Assembly (NCBI GenBank): GCA_034416335.1
Contig: DAOULV010000030.1
Location: 156,737-220,736, forward strand
DNA: 64,000 nucleotides
From: MGML01 sp034416335
GTDB lineage: Bacteria > Chloroflexota > Dehalococcoidia > Dehalococcoidales > UBA2162
Direction: 5' to 3'
Part shown: piece by piece, positions 53,692 to 62,439 of the stretch
Layout of the letters: each line of letters starts with the position of its first letter
Position numbering within the stretch: position 1 is the first letter of the stretch
Program-made: the position numbers and the translations under genes
The notes under the pieces: model-generated
The model's database searches: none
What the model was told of the DNA's origin: nothing
The model's input: only the letters and a program-made list of their open reading frames with translations

Positions 53692-55542
53692 TATAATTAC
53701 TTCGGCGGGGCTGTAGCTCAATTGGGAGAGCGCTTCAATGGCATTGAAGAGGTAGAGGGTTCGAATCCCTCCAGCTCCACCAAACATCACTTTTGCGAAG
53801 TCGTTTTGTTCCCTCTCTCCGACTACTTTCTTAAGATTTAATCTGCATACAATACGCCTGGACTTCAAATCCTCAGACGGGAATATCTTGATCCCAAGCA
53901 TGGCTACCAGTTCAACCTTTTCTTCAAAGGTCGCTTCTTTCAGGTTCCGCTCTCGCAAGGCTTTTAGCTCCTTTCTTAAAGCCTCGGCATCTCCCCGGCT
54001 GAAGCCCTGTACGTCCATCTGCGCCTGGAGATGTGAAATTTCCTGTGTTTCTTTCTCGATGACGCCCTGGTAGTTAAGCTTCTTTTCCCTTGCCTCCTCC
54101 AAAGAATAGAGACCACCGTCAAAACCTTCCTCGACTTTACGGATCTTGTCTTCAGCCTGCCTGATCTTAAGCTGGTGAAGCCTGATCTGCTTGTCCAAGC
54201 CTTTGTCCTGATGTAAGTCGACCGTAAGTTGTTGCTCTATCCATGCATCATCCTTCAGCATAACATCGAGTTCATCCCAGATCTGGTCATCCCATGTGCC
54301 CGGTACGAAACGGTTATAGCGACAGGGGTCTTTAATCCACGGGCAGTAATGGGCGCGGCAGTAATAGTAGACTTCGTCTCTCTTGCCTCGTAACACCGAC
54401 ATAGGTTTCCCGCATCGGGGACAAAACATCCGGGTACGGAACAGCGCCTGGATTGTCTTTCCCTGTTTTCCCCGGCCTCGACCCCGCTCGGTAATATTCT
54501 CGTTAGCTTTCTGCCATAACTCCATAGTAGTAAGTGGCGGCACTTCATAAGATACCCTCTCCTCTTTCGGCTTAGGACTGAGTAGAGTCTTCCTGATGCC
54601 CAGGGTCAGGTCCCCCAGAGGCCGGTTCGGATTAGGAATACGCCCGTTGACGTTATACTCGGCCTTGCCCGTATAGCATTTGCGATTCACTATCTTGATT
54701 ACTGTCTTGGGAGACCATGATAACCTTTCCGGCGGGGTAATCTTCAGTTCATTTAACTTGCTGGCGACCCAGTATGCCGTGCGGTTCTCATCGCCTGTCC
54801 ATTTGAACACCTGCGTTACCACCCAGGCCGGGCTGCCCCACGTAAATTCGCCATCGGTTCCGACTTCGTTTATCTCCCACCAGGCTTTGAGAACCTTGGC
54901 CCTACCGCTGCGAGGTTCGAATATCTTCTCGGCGCGGTACGTATAGCCGTACGGTGCCCTGTGTGAGGGTACCTTCCCGGTCAGGACGCGTGAAATATTG
55001 CCAGCCAGGGCATTATCCTGGTTGGTTTTCACCCTTAGTGCGTTCGCCTGGGCCTGGATCAACCTGGTCGTCTGGCTTGCCCAGTCTTTACCGCCGGGGG
55101 CATCGCCGAAGATAATCTCCACCCCGTAGTAATCGGCTTCCGTTTCGAAGGTCAATTGATGAAGCGCGTCCGCTGAAAGACGTCCCTGGAAAGGAATGAT
55201 AATCCCGCTGATACGCCTGCCGGCGATGAGACTACTCCGAAGACGTTTCATATATGGCCGGTCAAGGTGTTCACTGGTAACGGTATCGTAAAGGATATAT
55301 TCACGGGGGACGACGACCCCCTTTTGCTTTGCCAAACGGGCGCAGGTAAGTAAATACTCGCCGAGGCGGTCGTTCTCCGCTTGTTCCCTGGTTGATTGCC
55401 TCGTGTAGGCTGCCCACCAATGCCTGAGGTTCAGGTCACTTCCGGTGACACCGAACCCATCTTCATATCCTGCGGCCCGGGCGGCTTCATCAATGAAGCG
55501 GTCGAACCTTTCCTGGCTCATAGCTTCCTTGTCTGATAGCAT
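53686..55542 (-). CDS. Large serine recombinase of a tRNA-Ala element
   Basis: 618 residues from ATG 55542 (AAGGAG 6 bases upstream; a farther in-frame start at 55647 is unlikely). The resolvase domain has the catalytic Ser in AAYTRQSTREQAENDR (~residue 45), then a recombinase domain (~180-330, GKVPSHRAPYGYTY), zinc ribbon (CPRCGKPM...YCRAHYC), a coiled coil (~460-560) and a C-terminal tail. The last ~30 residues are read from the complement of the whole tRNA-Ala gene, and the TGA stop lies opposite the last sense codon of clpC. This is the mark of integration at that tRNA. Confidence 0.93.
   Translation of the reverse strand: MLSDKEAMSQERFDRFIDEAARAAGYEDGFGVTGSDLNLRHWWAAYTRQSTREQAENDRLGEYLLTCARLAKQKGVVVPREYILYDTVTSEHLDRPYMKRLRSSLIAGRRISGIIIPFQGRLSADALHQLTFETEADYYGVEIIFGDAPGGKDWASQTTRLIQAQANALRVKTNQDNALAGNISRVLTGKVPSHRAPYGYTYRAEKIFEPRSGRAKVLKAWWEINEVGTDGEFTWGSPAWVVTQVFKWTGDENRTAYWVASKLNELKITPPERLSWSPKTVIKIVNRKCYTGKAEYNVNGRIPNPNRPLGDLTLGIRKTLLSPKPKEERVSYEVPPLTTMELWQKANENITERGRGRGKQGKTIQALFRTRMFCPRCGKPMSVLRGKRDEVYYYCRAHYCPWIKDPCRYNRFVPGTWDDQIWDELDVMLKDDAWIEQQLTVDLHQDKGLDKQIRLHQLKIRQAEDKIRKVEEGFDGGLYSLEEAREKKLNYQGVIEKETQEISHLQAQMDVQGFSRGDAEALRKELKALRERNLKEATFEEKVELVAMLGIKIFPSEDLKSRRIVCRLNLKKVVGEREQNDFAKVMFGGAGGIRTLYLFNAIEALSQLSYSPAEVIIL
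53707..53782 (+). tRNA. tRNA-Ala (GGC)
   Basis: A 76-base cloverleaf: acceptor GGGGCTG with CAGCTCC including the G3-U70 pair that identifies alanine tRNA, D arm, anticodon stem CTTCA/TGAAG around ATGGCAT, T arm GAGGG-TTCGAAT-CCCTC, discriminator A and an encoded CCA. It lies 15 bases after clpC. The 3' end is the junction with the mobile element. Confidence 0.95.
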
Positions 55543-55544
55543 AC

Positions 55545-56270
55545 TTAACTCCTTCGGAATAGCCAGCCGCAAATATTGCTGCCATTCCCCTCTGCTATTT
55601 CTGATTCGGGAAACTCCCAATAAGTAACAGGTCTGGGTGGCTGGCATACGTCCCTTTCTTCTCTCAGGAATAAATGCACCCAGCCTGACCAGACAGGGTC
55701 AGACTGGATCCGCCGGTCAATAGAGAGTACTGCTGTGTCCCTGGAGAGCACTGCCATGCAATATTTTTTAATCAGGCCCGGCGTATCTTGTGCGGAGCCT
55801 TTCAGTATGGCGGCGAGGTCGCCTCGTATAGCTTCACTCCCTGGAACAAAATGGCTCATGGCCAGCACGGGCAGGCTTCGCAGTACAATCTGAGGATTTG
55901 CCAGTTGTCCCTGGCGATAAGCTTTTAACAGTGCCATGACCGTCTTCGATAATTCACGCAGAATCCTGACGGCCTGGTACATTTTATTCCAGGAGGCTAT
56001 AGCCTTCTGAGACGATCGTGAGAAAAGAGCCTGCGTACCTCCGGCCTGCTCAAGCTGCTGGGCAACTTCTGGCGGTCTGCACAGCGGCAACGGCTCGATC
56101 AGCCGGGATAATCTCGCTTCATCCAGATGATCAAGCACTTGTTCGTAGTTCATTTTACGTAACATCACCTGGCTCAGGCAGAGTCCCTGCGCTGTGGCCG
56201 GAAAGGCTTCCCGCAGCCACCAGTTACTAGTACTCTCGCTCATTTGAACTTCTACAGACTTACCCTTCAT
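55545..56270 (-). CDS. Recombinase-linked protein, unknown
   Basis: 241 residues, mainly helical, with a short N-terminal basic region (MKGKSVEVQ). There is no signal peptide and no motif recognised. Its stop lies 2 bases before the recombinase ATG and it starts 6 bases after the AbrB-like gene, so the three form a tight leftward operon. A role in recombination or element control is likely from position only. Confidence 0.65.
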   Translation of the reverse strand: MKGKSVEVQMSESTSNWWLREAFPATAQGLCLSQVMLRKMNYEQVLDHLDEARLSRLIEPLPLCRPPEVAQQLEQAGGTQALFSRSSQKAIASWNKMYQAVRILRELSKTVMALLKAYRQGQLANPQIVLRSLPVLAMSHFVPGSEAIRGDLAAILKGSAQDTPGLIKKYCMAVLSRDTAVLSIDRRIQSDPVWSGWVHLFLREERDVCQPPRPVTYWEFPESEIAEGNGSNICGWLFRRS

Positions 56271-56276
56271 CGTTTC

Positions 56277-56708
56277 CTAACCGGTCAGTTGAAGCCAGGC
56301 TCCGCAGTAAGGGCAGCCTCCACGAGGACCTAGATCCAATCGCCAGGCGATCTGTCCTCCGCAACGCCAGCAGTTAACCAGATATACCTGTGGACCCGGA
56401 GTGACGTCTCGCACCTCCTCCGGCTGTGCTTCCTCTGCTGTTGATATTCCCGCTTGCATAGGTGTTATGACCCCCTGTATACTCGCACGCTTCGCGGCTT
56501 CCTTCCGTCTCCACCATTTCCAGAAAGTCGGCTCTATGTAACTCTCCATGAACTCCATCAGGTCGTTTTCGTCGATTTCCCCACGTGGATCAATGACAAG
56601 AAGGCGGTTTCCGGCCATGGTTGCTTCTTCTCCTACAGCCACATCGCTGGGATAGGTTAGCGCCTTTGACCCTCCGAGTTGATAGTTACGACGCCGGCTT
56701 TTTATCAT
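56277..56708 (-). CDS. AbrB-like protein with C-terminal zinc ribbon, unknown
   Basis: 143 residues from ATG 56708 (AGGAG 7 bases upstream). The N-terminal ~55 residues (SRRRNYQLGGSKALTYP, then NRLLVIDPRG) resemble a SpoVT/AbrB swapped-hairpin domain. An Ala/Glu-rich linker follows, then CWRCGGQ and CPYCGA near the end form a zinc ribbon. It is first gene of the recombinase operon, behind a clear promoter, as expected of an element regulator or recombination directionality factor. AbrB assignment by eye is tentative. Confidence 0.55.
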   Translation of the reverse strand: MIKSRRRNYQLGGSKALTYPSDVAVGEEATMAGNRLLVIDPRGEIDENDLMEFMESYIEPTFWKWWRRKEAAKRASIQGVITPMQAGISTAEEAQPEEVRDVTPGPQVYLVNCWRCGGQIAWRLDLGPRGGCPYCGAWLQLTG

Positions 56709-56734
56709 AGCTTCACTCCTAAAGTTATACAAAA

Positions 56735-56763
56735 ATATAACATAGGCTTTCTACGTTTGTCAA
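56735..56763 (-). promoter_or_regulatory. Promoter of the recombinase operon
   Basis: Read leftward: TTGACA at 56763-56758, a 17-base spacer, and TTATAT at 56740-56735. It lies 27 bases before the AbrB-like ATG. Confidence 0.65.
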
Positions 56764-57117
56764 TGGAAAAATCGCCATCTCTATTAACCTTGTGTGTTCT
56801 CCCAGTTGCAGGGGAATCAAAGTCCATAAAAGGCGGTTCTTCTGCCATCCGACTGCATTCCACTCATGCAGAAATTACCTTTAAACCATGCGGTTTTCGG
56901 CATTGTTCAGCTATGCAGGCAGGAATTTTCAGGGGCGGTATATCCCATAGGAGGGGGTGACCCCCATTAGGCTCTGTTTTCTGTGTATTAGCCCACTTCG
57001 GATTATCCAGATGAGTAGTTAATCCGTAAGATAAAGTTACCTGTATTACAATTCAATCCGCCGGTGTATAGATGATTGATTGAATGGATTACCCGTGATT
57101 CGAAGGGGAACTGAGAA
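56764..57117. other. Element spacer, no gene seen
   Basis: 354 bases. ggagggggtgacccccatt at about 56950 holds a short GGGGGTgaCCCCC palindrome, which could be a terminator for the leftward helicase gene or a protein site. Confidence 0.4.
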
Positions 57118-59577
57118 CTACATTAGTAATCTCGTACTCTTAAGTTCATATCCCATCGCGCGATAGCCACGAAGACGTTTTTGATACATCCGCATAAGTG
57201 TCGGGCTGTTCCGGTCGACATAGTCATAGATGCGGACTTCTGCTTTCCCGGAATGAGTACGATGGAGACGTCCGGCATATTGTACCAGGGTGCCTTTCCA
57301 TGATACCGGCATAGCTAGAAAGAGGGTGTCGAGTCGAGCATCGTCGAATCCTTCGCCAATATATCGCCCGGTAGCCAGCAATACACGCTTCTCATTATCC
57401 GGTATCGAAGATAGCTGCTCGGCAACGGCGCGTCGTTGCTTGACTCCCATCCCGCCTCGTAGGACAATCGAATGGCATCCGGAATTTTCTAGTCTACCGA
57501 TGAAAAACTCCAGGTGCTCTCTCCGTTCCGTCAATAAAATAGGCGAATGTCCTTCTGCCAAGACCTGTAGTACATCATTAAGTATCAGCTCATTTCTGGA
57601 CTCCTCGGCTACTAATGCTGTGTAAATATCGTGAATGGATGGGGCATCTTCTTGAGTTGGTAACGTAAAACCGGTATCTCTACAGATAAGATAGTGCTGC
57701 AGTAATTCCTGGGATTGTTGGTCTTTCTGACTGATGGTATATCTTATCGGACCACATTGCATCAGGATAATCGGCTGCTGGCCATCGCGACGGTAAGGAG
57801 TAGCAGTAAGACCGATCACATATCTGGCTTTAACCTGCTTCAGTACCTGTTCGAAGGTAACTGCGGGGAGATGATGGCATTCATCGATGATGACCTGCCC
57901 GTAATCGGCAACGATATCACTTACCTCGTTCTTTCTGATCAGACTCTGAAGCATGGCCACATCGATAATTCCAGTTCGCTTTTCTTTCCCCCCGCCAATC
58001 TGGCCTATCATCGATGGTTCGATATCCAGAAAACTTGATATTTGTGTCCGCCATTGTTCCATAAGAGGCCGGCGATGCACCAGGATCAAGGTATTCCGCT
58101 TCCTCGCGGCAATCAAATGGATACCCATTACCGTTTTACCGGAGCCGGAAAGCGCTACGAGTACCCCGTCATCATGCCGTGCCAACTCGGTTACTGCTGC
58201 TGACTGAACTGCTGTAAGTTCACCGTGAAAATTAACGGTTATTTCCGAACCTGGAAAGCGTTCGTCAACCATGTCGAGTTTAATACCAGCGGTTTCCATA
58301 AGGTCTTTCAGTTCGTTGAGACAGCCGCGGGGTATGGCGAGGTGCTTGGGGAATTCTTCAGCGCAGCAGATAATTCTGGGTGTTAAAGCAGTCGACAAAC
58401 GAAGATTCTGTTTTTTATAAAATTCAGGATTCTGGAAAGCTGCCAGACGTTTTATCCTGTTCAGAAGCGATGAAGGCAGATCCTGTTTCTCTGTATAGAT
58501 GAGATTGCTTAAAACTATTCGGACTTTATCAGGAAAAGGACCGGCTGGAATTGAATCCCATAGCCGCTTCGATGGTGGCATTTCCCAAGGCCGATCATCT
58601 TCATCATCCGATACTGTTCTAACTCCCAGTACCTGGCCGGTTCTGGTAGCTTCTTTTACCAGGCTATCAATTTGAGATGTTCCCATTCGGATTACCGAAT
58701 TCAAGAAAGCCCACTGGTCTTCGTAAGGTTCTAGTTTCTCATCAAGAAAAAGCGTATTTCCTTTTTCGGCAGGACCTTTCTGTAATGGTAGGGCAATGAG
58801 ATTACCAAACCCTCCTTTAGGGAGGGTATCCTGGTTAGGGAAAAGCCTGTCATACGAATCCATTCCCAGCTGGTGGTAACGGGACATTGTGTCCGTCAGC
58901 AGATAACATCCCAGCTTCCGCGCTATAGAAGCTTGCACTACCTGTTCGAAGAATATCCAGATATGAGCTCCGTTTCCACTCCGGGAGCGTTCGATAACCG
59001 CCGGAATATCCATTTGATGGCAGGTTTCCAGGAACATTGATGCATCGTCAATCCACGACTGCTTGTCAAAATCAACTGCCAGAAAATGGCAGGTCTCATC
59101 TTGTAGTAAAGGATAAATGCCAATAGTATACCTGCCATCGAGGTGATTCTGGATTATTTCGTTTGTTATCGGGATGTAATCCTGGTTAGGACAGTCTCCG
59201 CATTTCGTTCTCGGTTTTCCACAATATGCAGGATCCCATTCGTGACGGCATGCCGGGCTATAACCTATTCTCTGGGTTTTTCGACTCCACCACATTTTAG
59301 CAAATACGTCTTTTCTTCCGTGAAATAACGAACGGAACAATATCACCTTTTCAGATGATGTAGAATCGTTATTGATTGCTATTGTGGCGGTCGTTTCCCG
59401 TGTATCCGGTAAAGAACCAGACCTTATCCCGGATGTAGATGACTTTTCTTCTGTCTGTGTCCTTGTTTGAGAATTATCACGGAGGGCACGGTTTTCGCAA
59501 AGAAGCTTATCCCTCTCGGCTTTCACCTGTTCTAACTGACGGCGCAGCCGTTTTAGTTCATTGTTATTATCAACCAT
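57118..59577 (-). CDS. TOTE-type archaeo-eukaryotic primase plus SF2 helicase
   Basis: 819 residues. A coiled-coil start (1-~30) is followed by the AEP domain (~75-300): the zinc-binding stretch YCGKPRTKCGDCPN, FLAVDFDK with the catalytic Asp-x-Asp, SRSGNGAHIWIFF with the His, and GNLIALPLQKGP. The C-terminal SF2 helicase has Walker A GSGKT (~475), DECHH (~566), TATPYRRDG and YAGRLHR. This is the domain pair of TOTE conflict systems, thought to act in genome conflicts by copying or unwinding invading or aberrant nucleic acid. No other known TOTE partner is adjacent; the MazEF pair lies upstream. Confidence 0.9.
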   Translation of the reverse strand: MVDNNNELKRLRRQLEQVKAERDKLLCENRALRDNSQTRTQTEEKSSTSGIRSGSLPDTRETTATIAINNDSTSSEKVILFRSLFHGRKDVFAKMWWSRKTQRIGYSPACRHEWDPAYCGKPRTKCGDCPNQDYIPITNEIIQNHLDGRYTIGIYPLLQDETCHFLAVDFDKQSWIDDASMFLETCHQMDIPAVIERSRSGNGAHIWIFFEQVVQASIARKLGCYLLTDTMSRYHQLGMDSYDRLFPNQDTLPKGGFGNLIALPLQKGPAEKGNTLFLDEKLEPYEDQWAFLNSVIRMGTSQIDSLVKEATRTGQVLGVRTVSDDEDDRPWEMPPSKRLWDSIPAGPFPDKVRIVLSNLIYTEKQDLPSSLLNRIKRLAAFQNPEFYKKQNLRLSTALTPRIICCAEEFPKHLAIPRGCLNELKDLMETAGIKLDMVDERFPGSEITVNFHGELTAVQSAAVTELARHDDGVLVALSGSGKTVMGIHLIAARKRNTLILVHRRPLMEQWRTQISSFLDIEPSMIGQIGGGKEKRTGIIDVAMLQSLIRKNEVSDIVADYGQVIIDECHHLPAVTFEQVLKQVKARYVIGLTATPYRRDGQQPIILMQCGPIRYTISQKDQQSQELLQHYLICRDTGFTLPTQEDAPSIHDIYTALVAEESRNELILNDVLQVLAEGHSPILLTERREHLEFFIGRLENSGCHSIVLRGGMGVKQRRAVAEQLSSIPDNEKRVLLATGRYIGEGFDDARLDTLFLAMPVSWKGTLVQYAGRLHRTHSGKAEVRIYDYVDRNSPTLMRMYQKRLRGYRAMGYELKSTRLLM

Positions 59578-59589
59578 GAGATTCCATGC

Positions 59590-59913
59590 TCATATTTCAA
59601 ATTTTAAGTCAAGAGCAAAAGCGACTGCTTTGGCAATCGCGGACATTTTCTTAGGTGATAATGTAGTAATTCGCTCTACCAGCCTGGACTTAGGAATAGT
59701 GAGAATATCGTCCAGGTTAACGACGCAATCCTGGGGCATCCCGTCACTTTTATCGAGTGGTACTTCCACCGGAATACCACGTGTTGTACGAGTGACAACT
59801 CCAACTGTGGCTGAAGTTCTTACTCTGTAGGCGCTGTCTCTTGACAGCAGTACCACTGGTCTTCGGTTTGAAGGTGGCGGCAGTTCAGCCCACCAAACCT
59901 CACCCCGTCTCAT
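59590..59913 (-). CDS. MazF/PemK-family toxin
   Basis: 107 residues: RRGEVWWAELPPPSNRRPVVLL is the family start, followed by VGVVTRTTRGIPVEVPL and CVVNLDDILTIPKSRL. The usual Arg and Thr of the active site are present. MazF cleaves RNA at short motifs. Its start overlaps the antitoxin's stop region, and the primase-helicase follows 12 bases on. Confidence 0.9.
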   Translation of the reverse strand: MRRGEVWWAELPPPSNRRPVVLLSRDSAYRVRTSATVGVVTRTTRGIPVEVPLDKSDGMPQDCVVNLDDILTIPKSRLVERITTLSPKKMSAIAKAVAFALDLKFEI

Positions 59914-60165
59914 CTACCAAGACTCCCCGGAAAGGATTTCACCAGCAATGGAAACCTGGGCTTCTCCAATTTCTGCATCCTCCGGAATTCTCTCGTAACC
60001 CTGTTGGTATATTTTGTCCAACTCTTCGGATTCAACCTGTTCCAGATAATGCTGGCAGGCCCGGCGGATGATTTCCGATCTTGCCTGAGATTGCTTCCTG
60101 GAGAGTTTGTCAAGCGCGGTAAGCAGCTTTTCGTCGACCGGTACCTGTATCACCTTTTTAGCCAT
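59914..60165 (-). CDS. Ribbon-helix-helix antitoxin of the MazF-type toxin
   Basis: 83 residues: KVIQVPVDEKLLTALDKLSRKQ, then RSEIIRRACQHYLEQ, is a MetJ/CopG/Arc ribbon-helix-helix domain; the C-terminal half is an acidic tail fit to wrap the toxin. Order antitoxin then toxin, directly abutting. The operator is likely the AT-rich stretch at 60180-60240. Confidence 0.85.
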   Translation of the reverse strand: MAKKVIQVPVDEKLLTALDKLSRKQSQARSEIIRRACQHYLEQVESEELDKIYQQGYERIPEDAEIGEAQVSIAGEILSGESW

Positions 60166-60307
60166 TTATAACACTCCACATGATATTACACATACATTAT
60201 ACGTATTGATTTATATAATATCAACTGTTTGGTTGTATGAGTGGATCCTAGTGTAATGATAAGATGAATCGTAACCACCTTAAGAATGTATACATACAGG
60301 GCTTAAT

Positions 60308-61171
60308 TTACGGAATGAAAGTGAGTCGTGTATTATCCAAAGGTCTATCGCGCATATCCTCAAGGAATTTTATAGTGTTTTCTATCTTTCGCTTAATATC
60401 ATCCGAGTCAGTCTTCTTCCCATAAGCCGAAAAACTATCTCTGACACGTGATTCAATGTATTCCCTTGATTTTGATACGTTGAAGTCCTCGACCTGCAAA
60501 GTAGCAAAATCCTTAATGTAATCATCCCATCGTAATGAGTATCCCTTGATTCTCTGTGACTCACATCTCGTCCTAACTGGGATATCAGTATCAACAACGA
60601 TATTAGGAGAAAAGGGTCCCATATCTGCCGGGTTAAGACTAAATCCTCTATTATTGATATTCTTGGATGACTCGCGTCTTCCCTTATAATCTAGGTACAC
60701 ACTTTCTGCTGACTCTGTAAGCATGACGCCTGACCATTCTTGTTTGTGTTCTGCCTCATAAGCTTCAACTATCGGTTTTCCGAGGAAGGATTTCTCGTGG
60801 ACGAAAAAATCACCGAAACTGATCGCTCCTCTCAAAGGAATACCTCGCTCAAACGCTAGGCGTAAAAGGACGCATACTTGAGTTAAAAAACTTGGACCAA
60901 AATCCGGCATTGATGCAAATCTCGCTTGATAGAATATTATAGTATCCGAGAAGACAAATGTTTTGGTAGGGACAAGGGCAGTTATCTGAGATTTATCTTG
61001 ACCATTTAGTGTAACACCCTTTTGATCAAGGTCCTTAATGAACTGGTCGAAAATCTCAATTAACCTGTCGAGATCGTTATTTTCAATCAGAGAACGGTAG
61101 CCAAGAATATCAAACATCCCGAAGAAGCCTGTGAATTTACCCTGAGTCCCGTTATGTAGTTTCTCATTCAT
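60308..61171 (-). CDS. Class III nucleotidyl cyclase-like protein, orphan
   Basis: 287 residues with no TM. Three blocks in order match the class III cyclase layout: GMFDILGYRSLIE with Asp21 (like the metal Asp of FxDIxGF), VFSDTIIFY with Asp76, and PLRGAISFG followed by LGKPIVEAYEAE (like xxGIxxG...A). The canonical purine-specifying residues are not seen, so the activity may be altered or lost. It could make a signal nucleotide in defence, as in Pycsar, but no effector with a nucleotide-sensing domain is next to it. Family membership is by eye. Confidence 0.5.
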   Translation of the reverse strand: MNEKLHNGTQGKFTGFFGMFDILGYRSLIENNDLDRLIEIFDQFIKDLDQKGVTLNGQDKSQITALVPTKTFVFSDTIIFYQARFASMPDFGPSFLTQVCVLLRLAFERGIPLRGAISFGDFFVHEKSFLGKPIVEAYEAEHKQEWSGVMLTESAESVYLDYKGRRESSKNINNRGFSLNPADMGPFSPNIVVDTDIPVRTRCESQRIKGYSLRWDDYIKDFATLQVEDFNVSKSREYIESRVRDSFSAYGKKTDSDDIKRKIENTIKFLEDMRDRPLDNTRLTFIP

Positions 61172-61509
61172 TTATGATTACACACTCGAATCTTTCGACT
61201 ATAATTCAGAAGTTCTTAGTATATGGTGTTTTTCTCCCCATGCTCATTTTAGGCAATGCTGTCCGCTATCGCAATAATCTGACATTTCGATACCTTTGTA
61301 GAATATTCAAAAAAGTCAGGTAAATAAAGACTTTATCCAAATATAGGATAGTTTTATGAGAAACCCGGAATACATTGTGCGTAATACTTACTCTTGTATT
61401 TCTCTTCTCACGTGATATATAATCGTCCAGATACACTCCTTGGTTATTATGTTGATTTAGTGAAAAATGACAGTGTGTGTTTAGAAAAAAATCCTGTTGG
61501 GGGTCTATC
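61172..61509. other. AT-rich divergent spacer
   Basis: 338 bases, no gene seen. It separates the leftward cyclase-like gene from the rightward lipoprotein gene and should hold both promoters. Composition is clearly more AT-rich than the chromosome left of 53.7 kb. Confidence 0.4.
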
Positions 61510-62040
61510 ATGAAGAAGTTGTCAATTATTACTTGGTTGTTTTTACTAGTAATTTTGTCTAGTTGTACCACCCCAACAACGACAACGAACACAGAAGATA
61601 GAGATACTAGTTCTACGACTCCTTCAGTTACAATAGTCAATCAGAATCCAGCACCAGAGCCGATAGAATCCTTTACCTCTGATGAAAATACTAAACAAAT
61701 AGCAATATCACGAGTGATGGCTAGGGTTACAAGTCTAGCTGTAACTCCAGAAGCAAAGGAATTCATGTCTATATATACAAAACATATGTCTACCTGTTGC
61801 CAATATGATGAAAATTCAAGTGTATGGTCTATTGGATGGGGAAGTGGAATGGTTTATGATTCGTTGAAAGCCGCAGATTGGTTCCAATGTCCTGATATTG
61901 ATTATGTTGAAGATATATTAGGTGGTGAGCCAAAACCAACGTGGTTAGTGTTTTCAGATGGTACAATAGTGCCTATTGATAGAGGTTTAGTCGTAGAGTC
62001 ATATATTGCTCAATTAAATATTGATAGAGTGTTAAAATAA
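61510..62040 (+). CDS. Small lipoprotein, unknown
   Basis: 176 residues from ATG 61510 (GGGGGTC upstream; an in-frame start at 61477 would bury the signal). The signal peptide has a lipobox LSSC, then a Thr-rich linker. The folded part has four Cys (TCCQYDENS and FQCPDID) and SIGWGSGMVYD. No family is recognised. It is AT-rich. Confidence 0.65.
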   Translation: MKKLSIITWLFLLVILSSCTTPTTTTNTEDRDTSSTTPSVTIVNQNPAPEPIESFTSDENTKQIAISRVMARVTSLAVTPEAKEFMSIYTKHMSTCCQYDENSSVWSIGWGSGMVYDSLKAADWFQCPDIDYVEDILGGEPKPTWLVFSDGTIVPIDRGLVVESYIAQLNIDRVLK

Positions 62041-62227
62041 AATACATCATTGTTTCAGGGAGAGTTAGGCTTTCTCCCCTTCACTAATAAACAAACTTTA
62101 AAAAAGCTCAATCCAATAAGTACCTAAATTATTACCCACCATTCCTCGGTTATCTTTCCTGAGTCACTGTATATTGAAACAGTAAATACATATTAGGCTA
62201 ATTAATACCGTTTATTTTAGGAGGTAA

Positions 62228-62422
62228 ATGATGGCTAATATACCTGGTCCACAACCGGATGTAAAATATTGTCCGAAGTGTAAAGACGAGTTGGTAAATG
62301 TTCCCCGCGACAAAATGACTTCCAGAGGGTATATAAGAAAAGACGGAACGATTTCACCGCATACCCATACCTATGTTTGTAAATCATGCGGAAACAAGTG
62401 GGAAATCAATCAGCAAAGATAA
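62228..62422 (+). CDS. Small zinc-ribbon protein, unknown
   Basis: 64 residues: CPKCKDE and CKSCGNKW give a four-Cys zinc ribbon with a central basic loop containing three His (ISPHTHTYV). A TAGGAGG site lies 6 bases before the ATG. It precedes the next gene by 17 bases and may be cotranscribed with it. Confidence 0.6.
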   Translation: MMANIPGPQPDVKYCPKCKDELVNVPRDKMTSRGYIRKDGTISPHTHTYVCKSCGNKWEINQQR

Positions 62423-62439
62423 AAGAAGAAGTGTGAACT

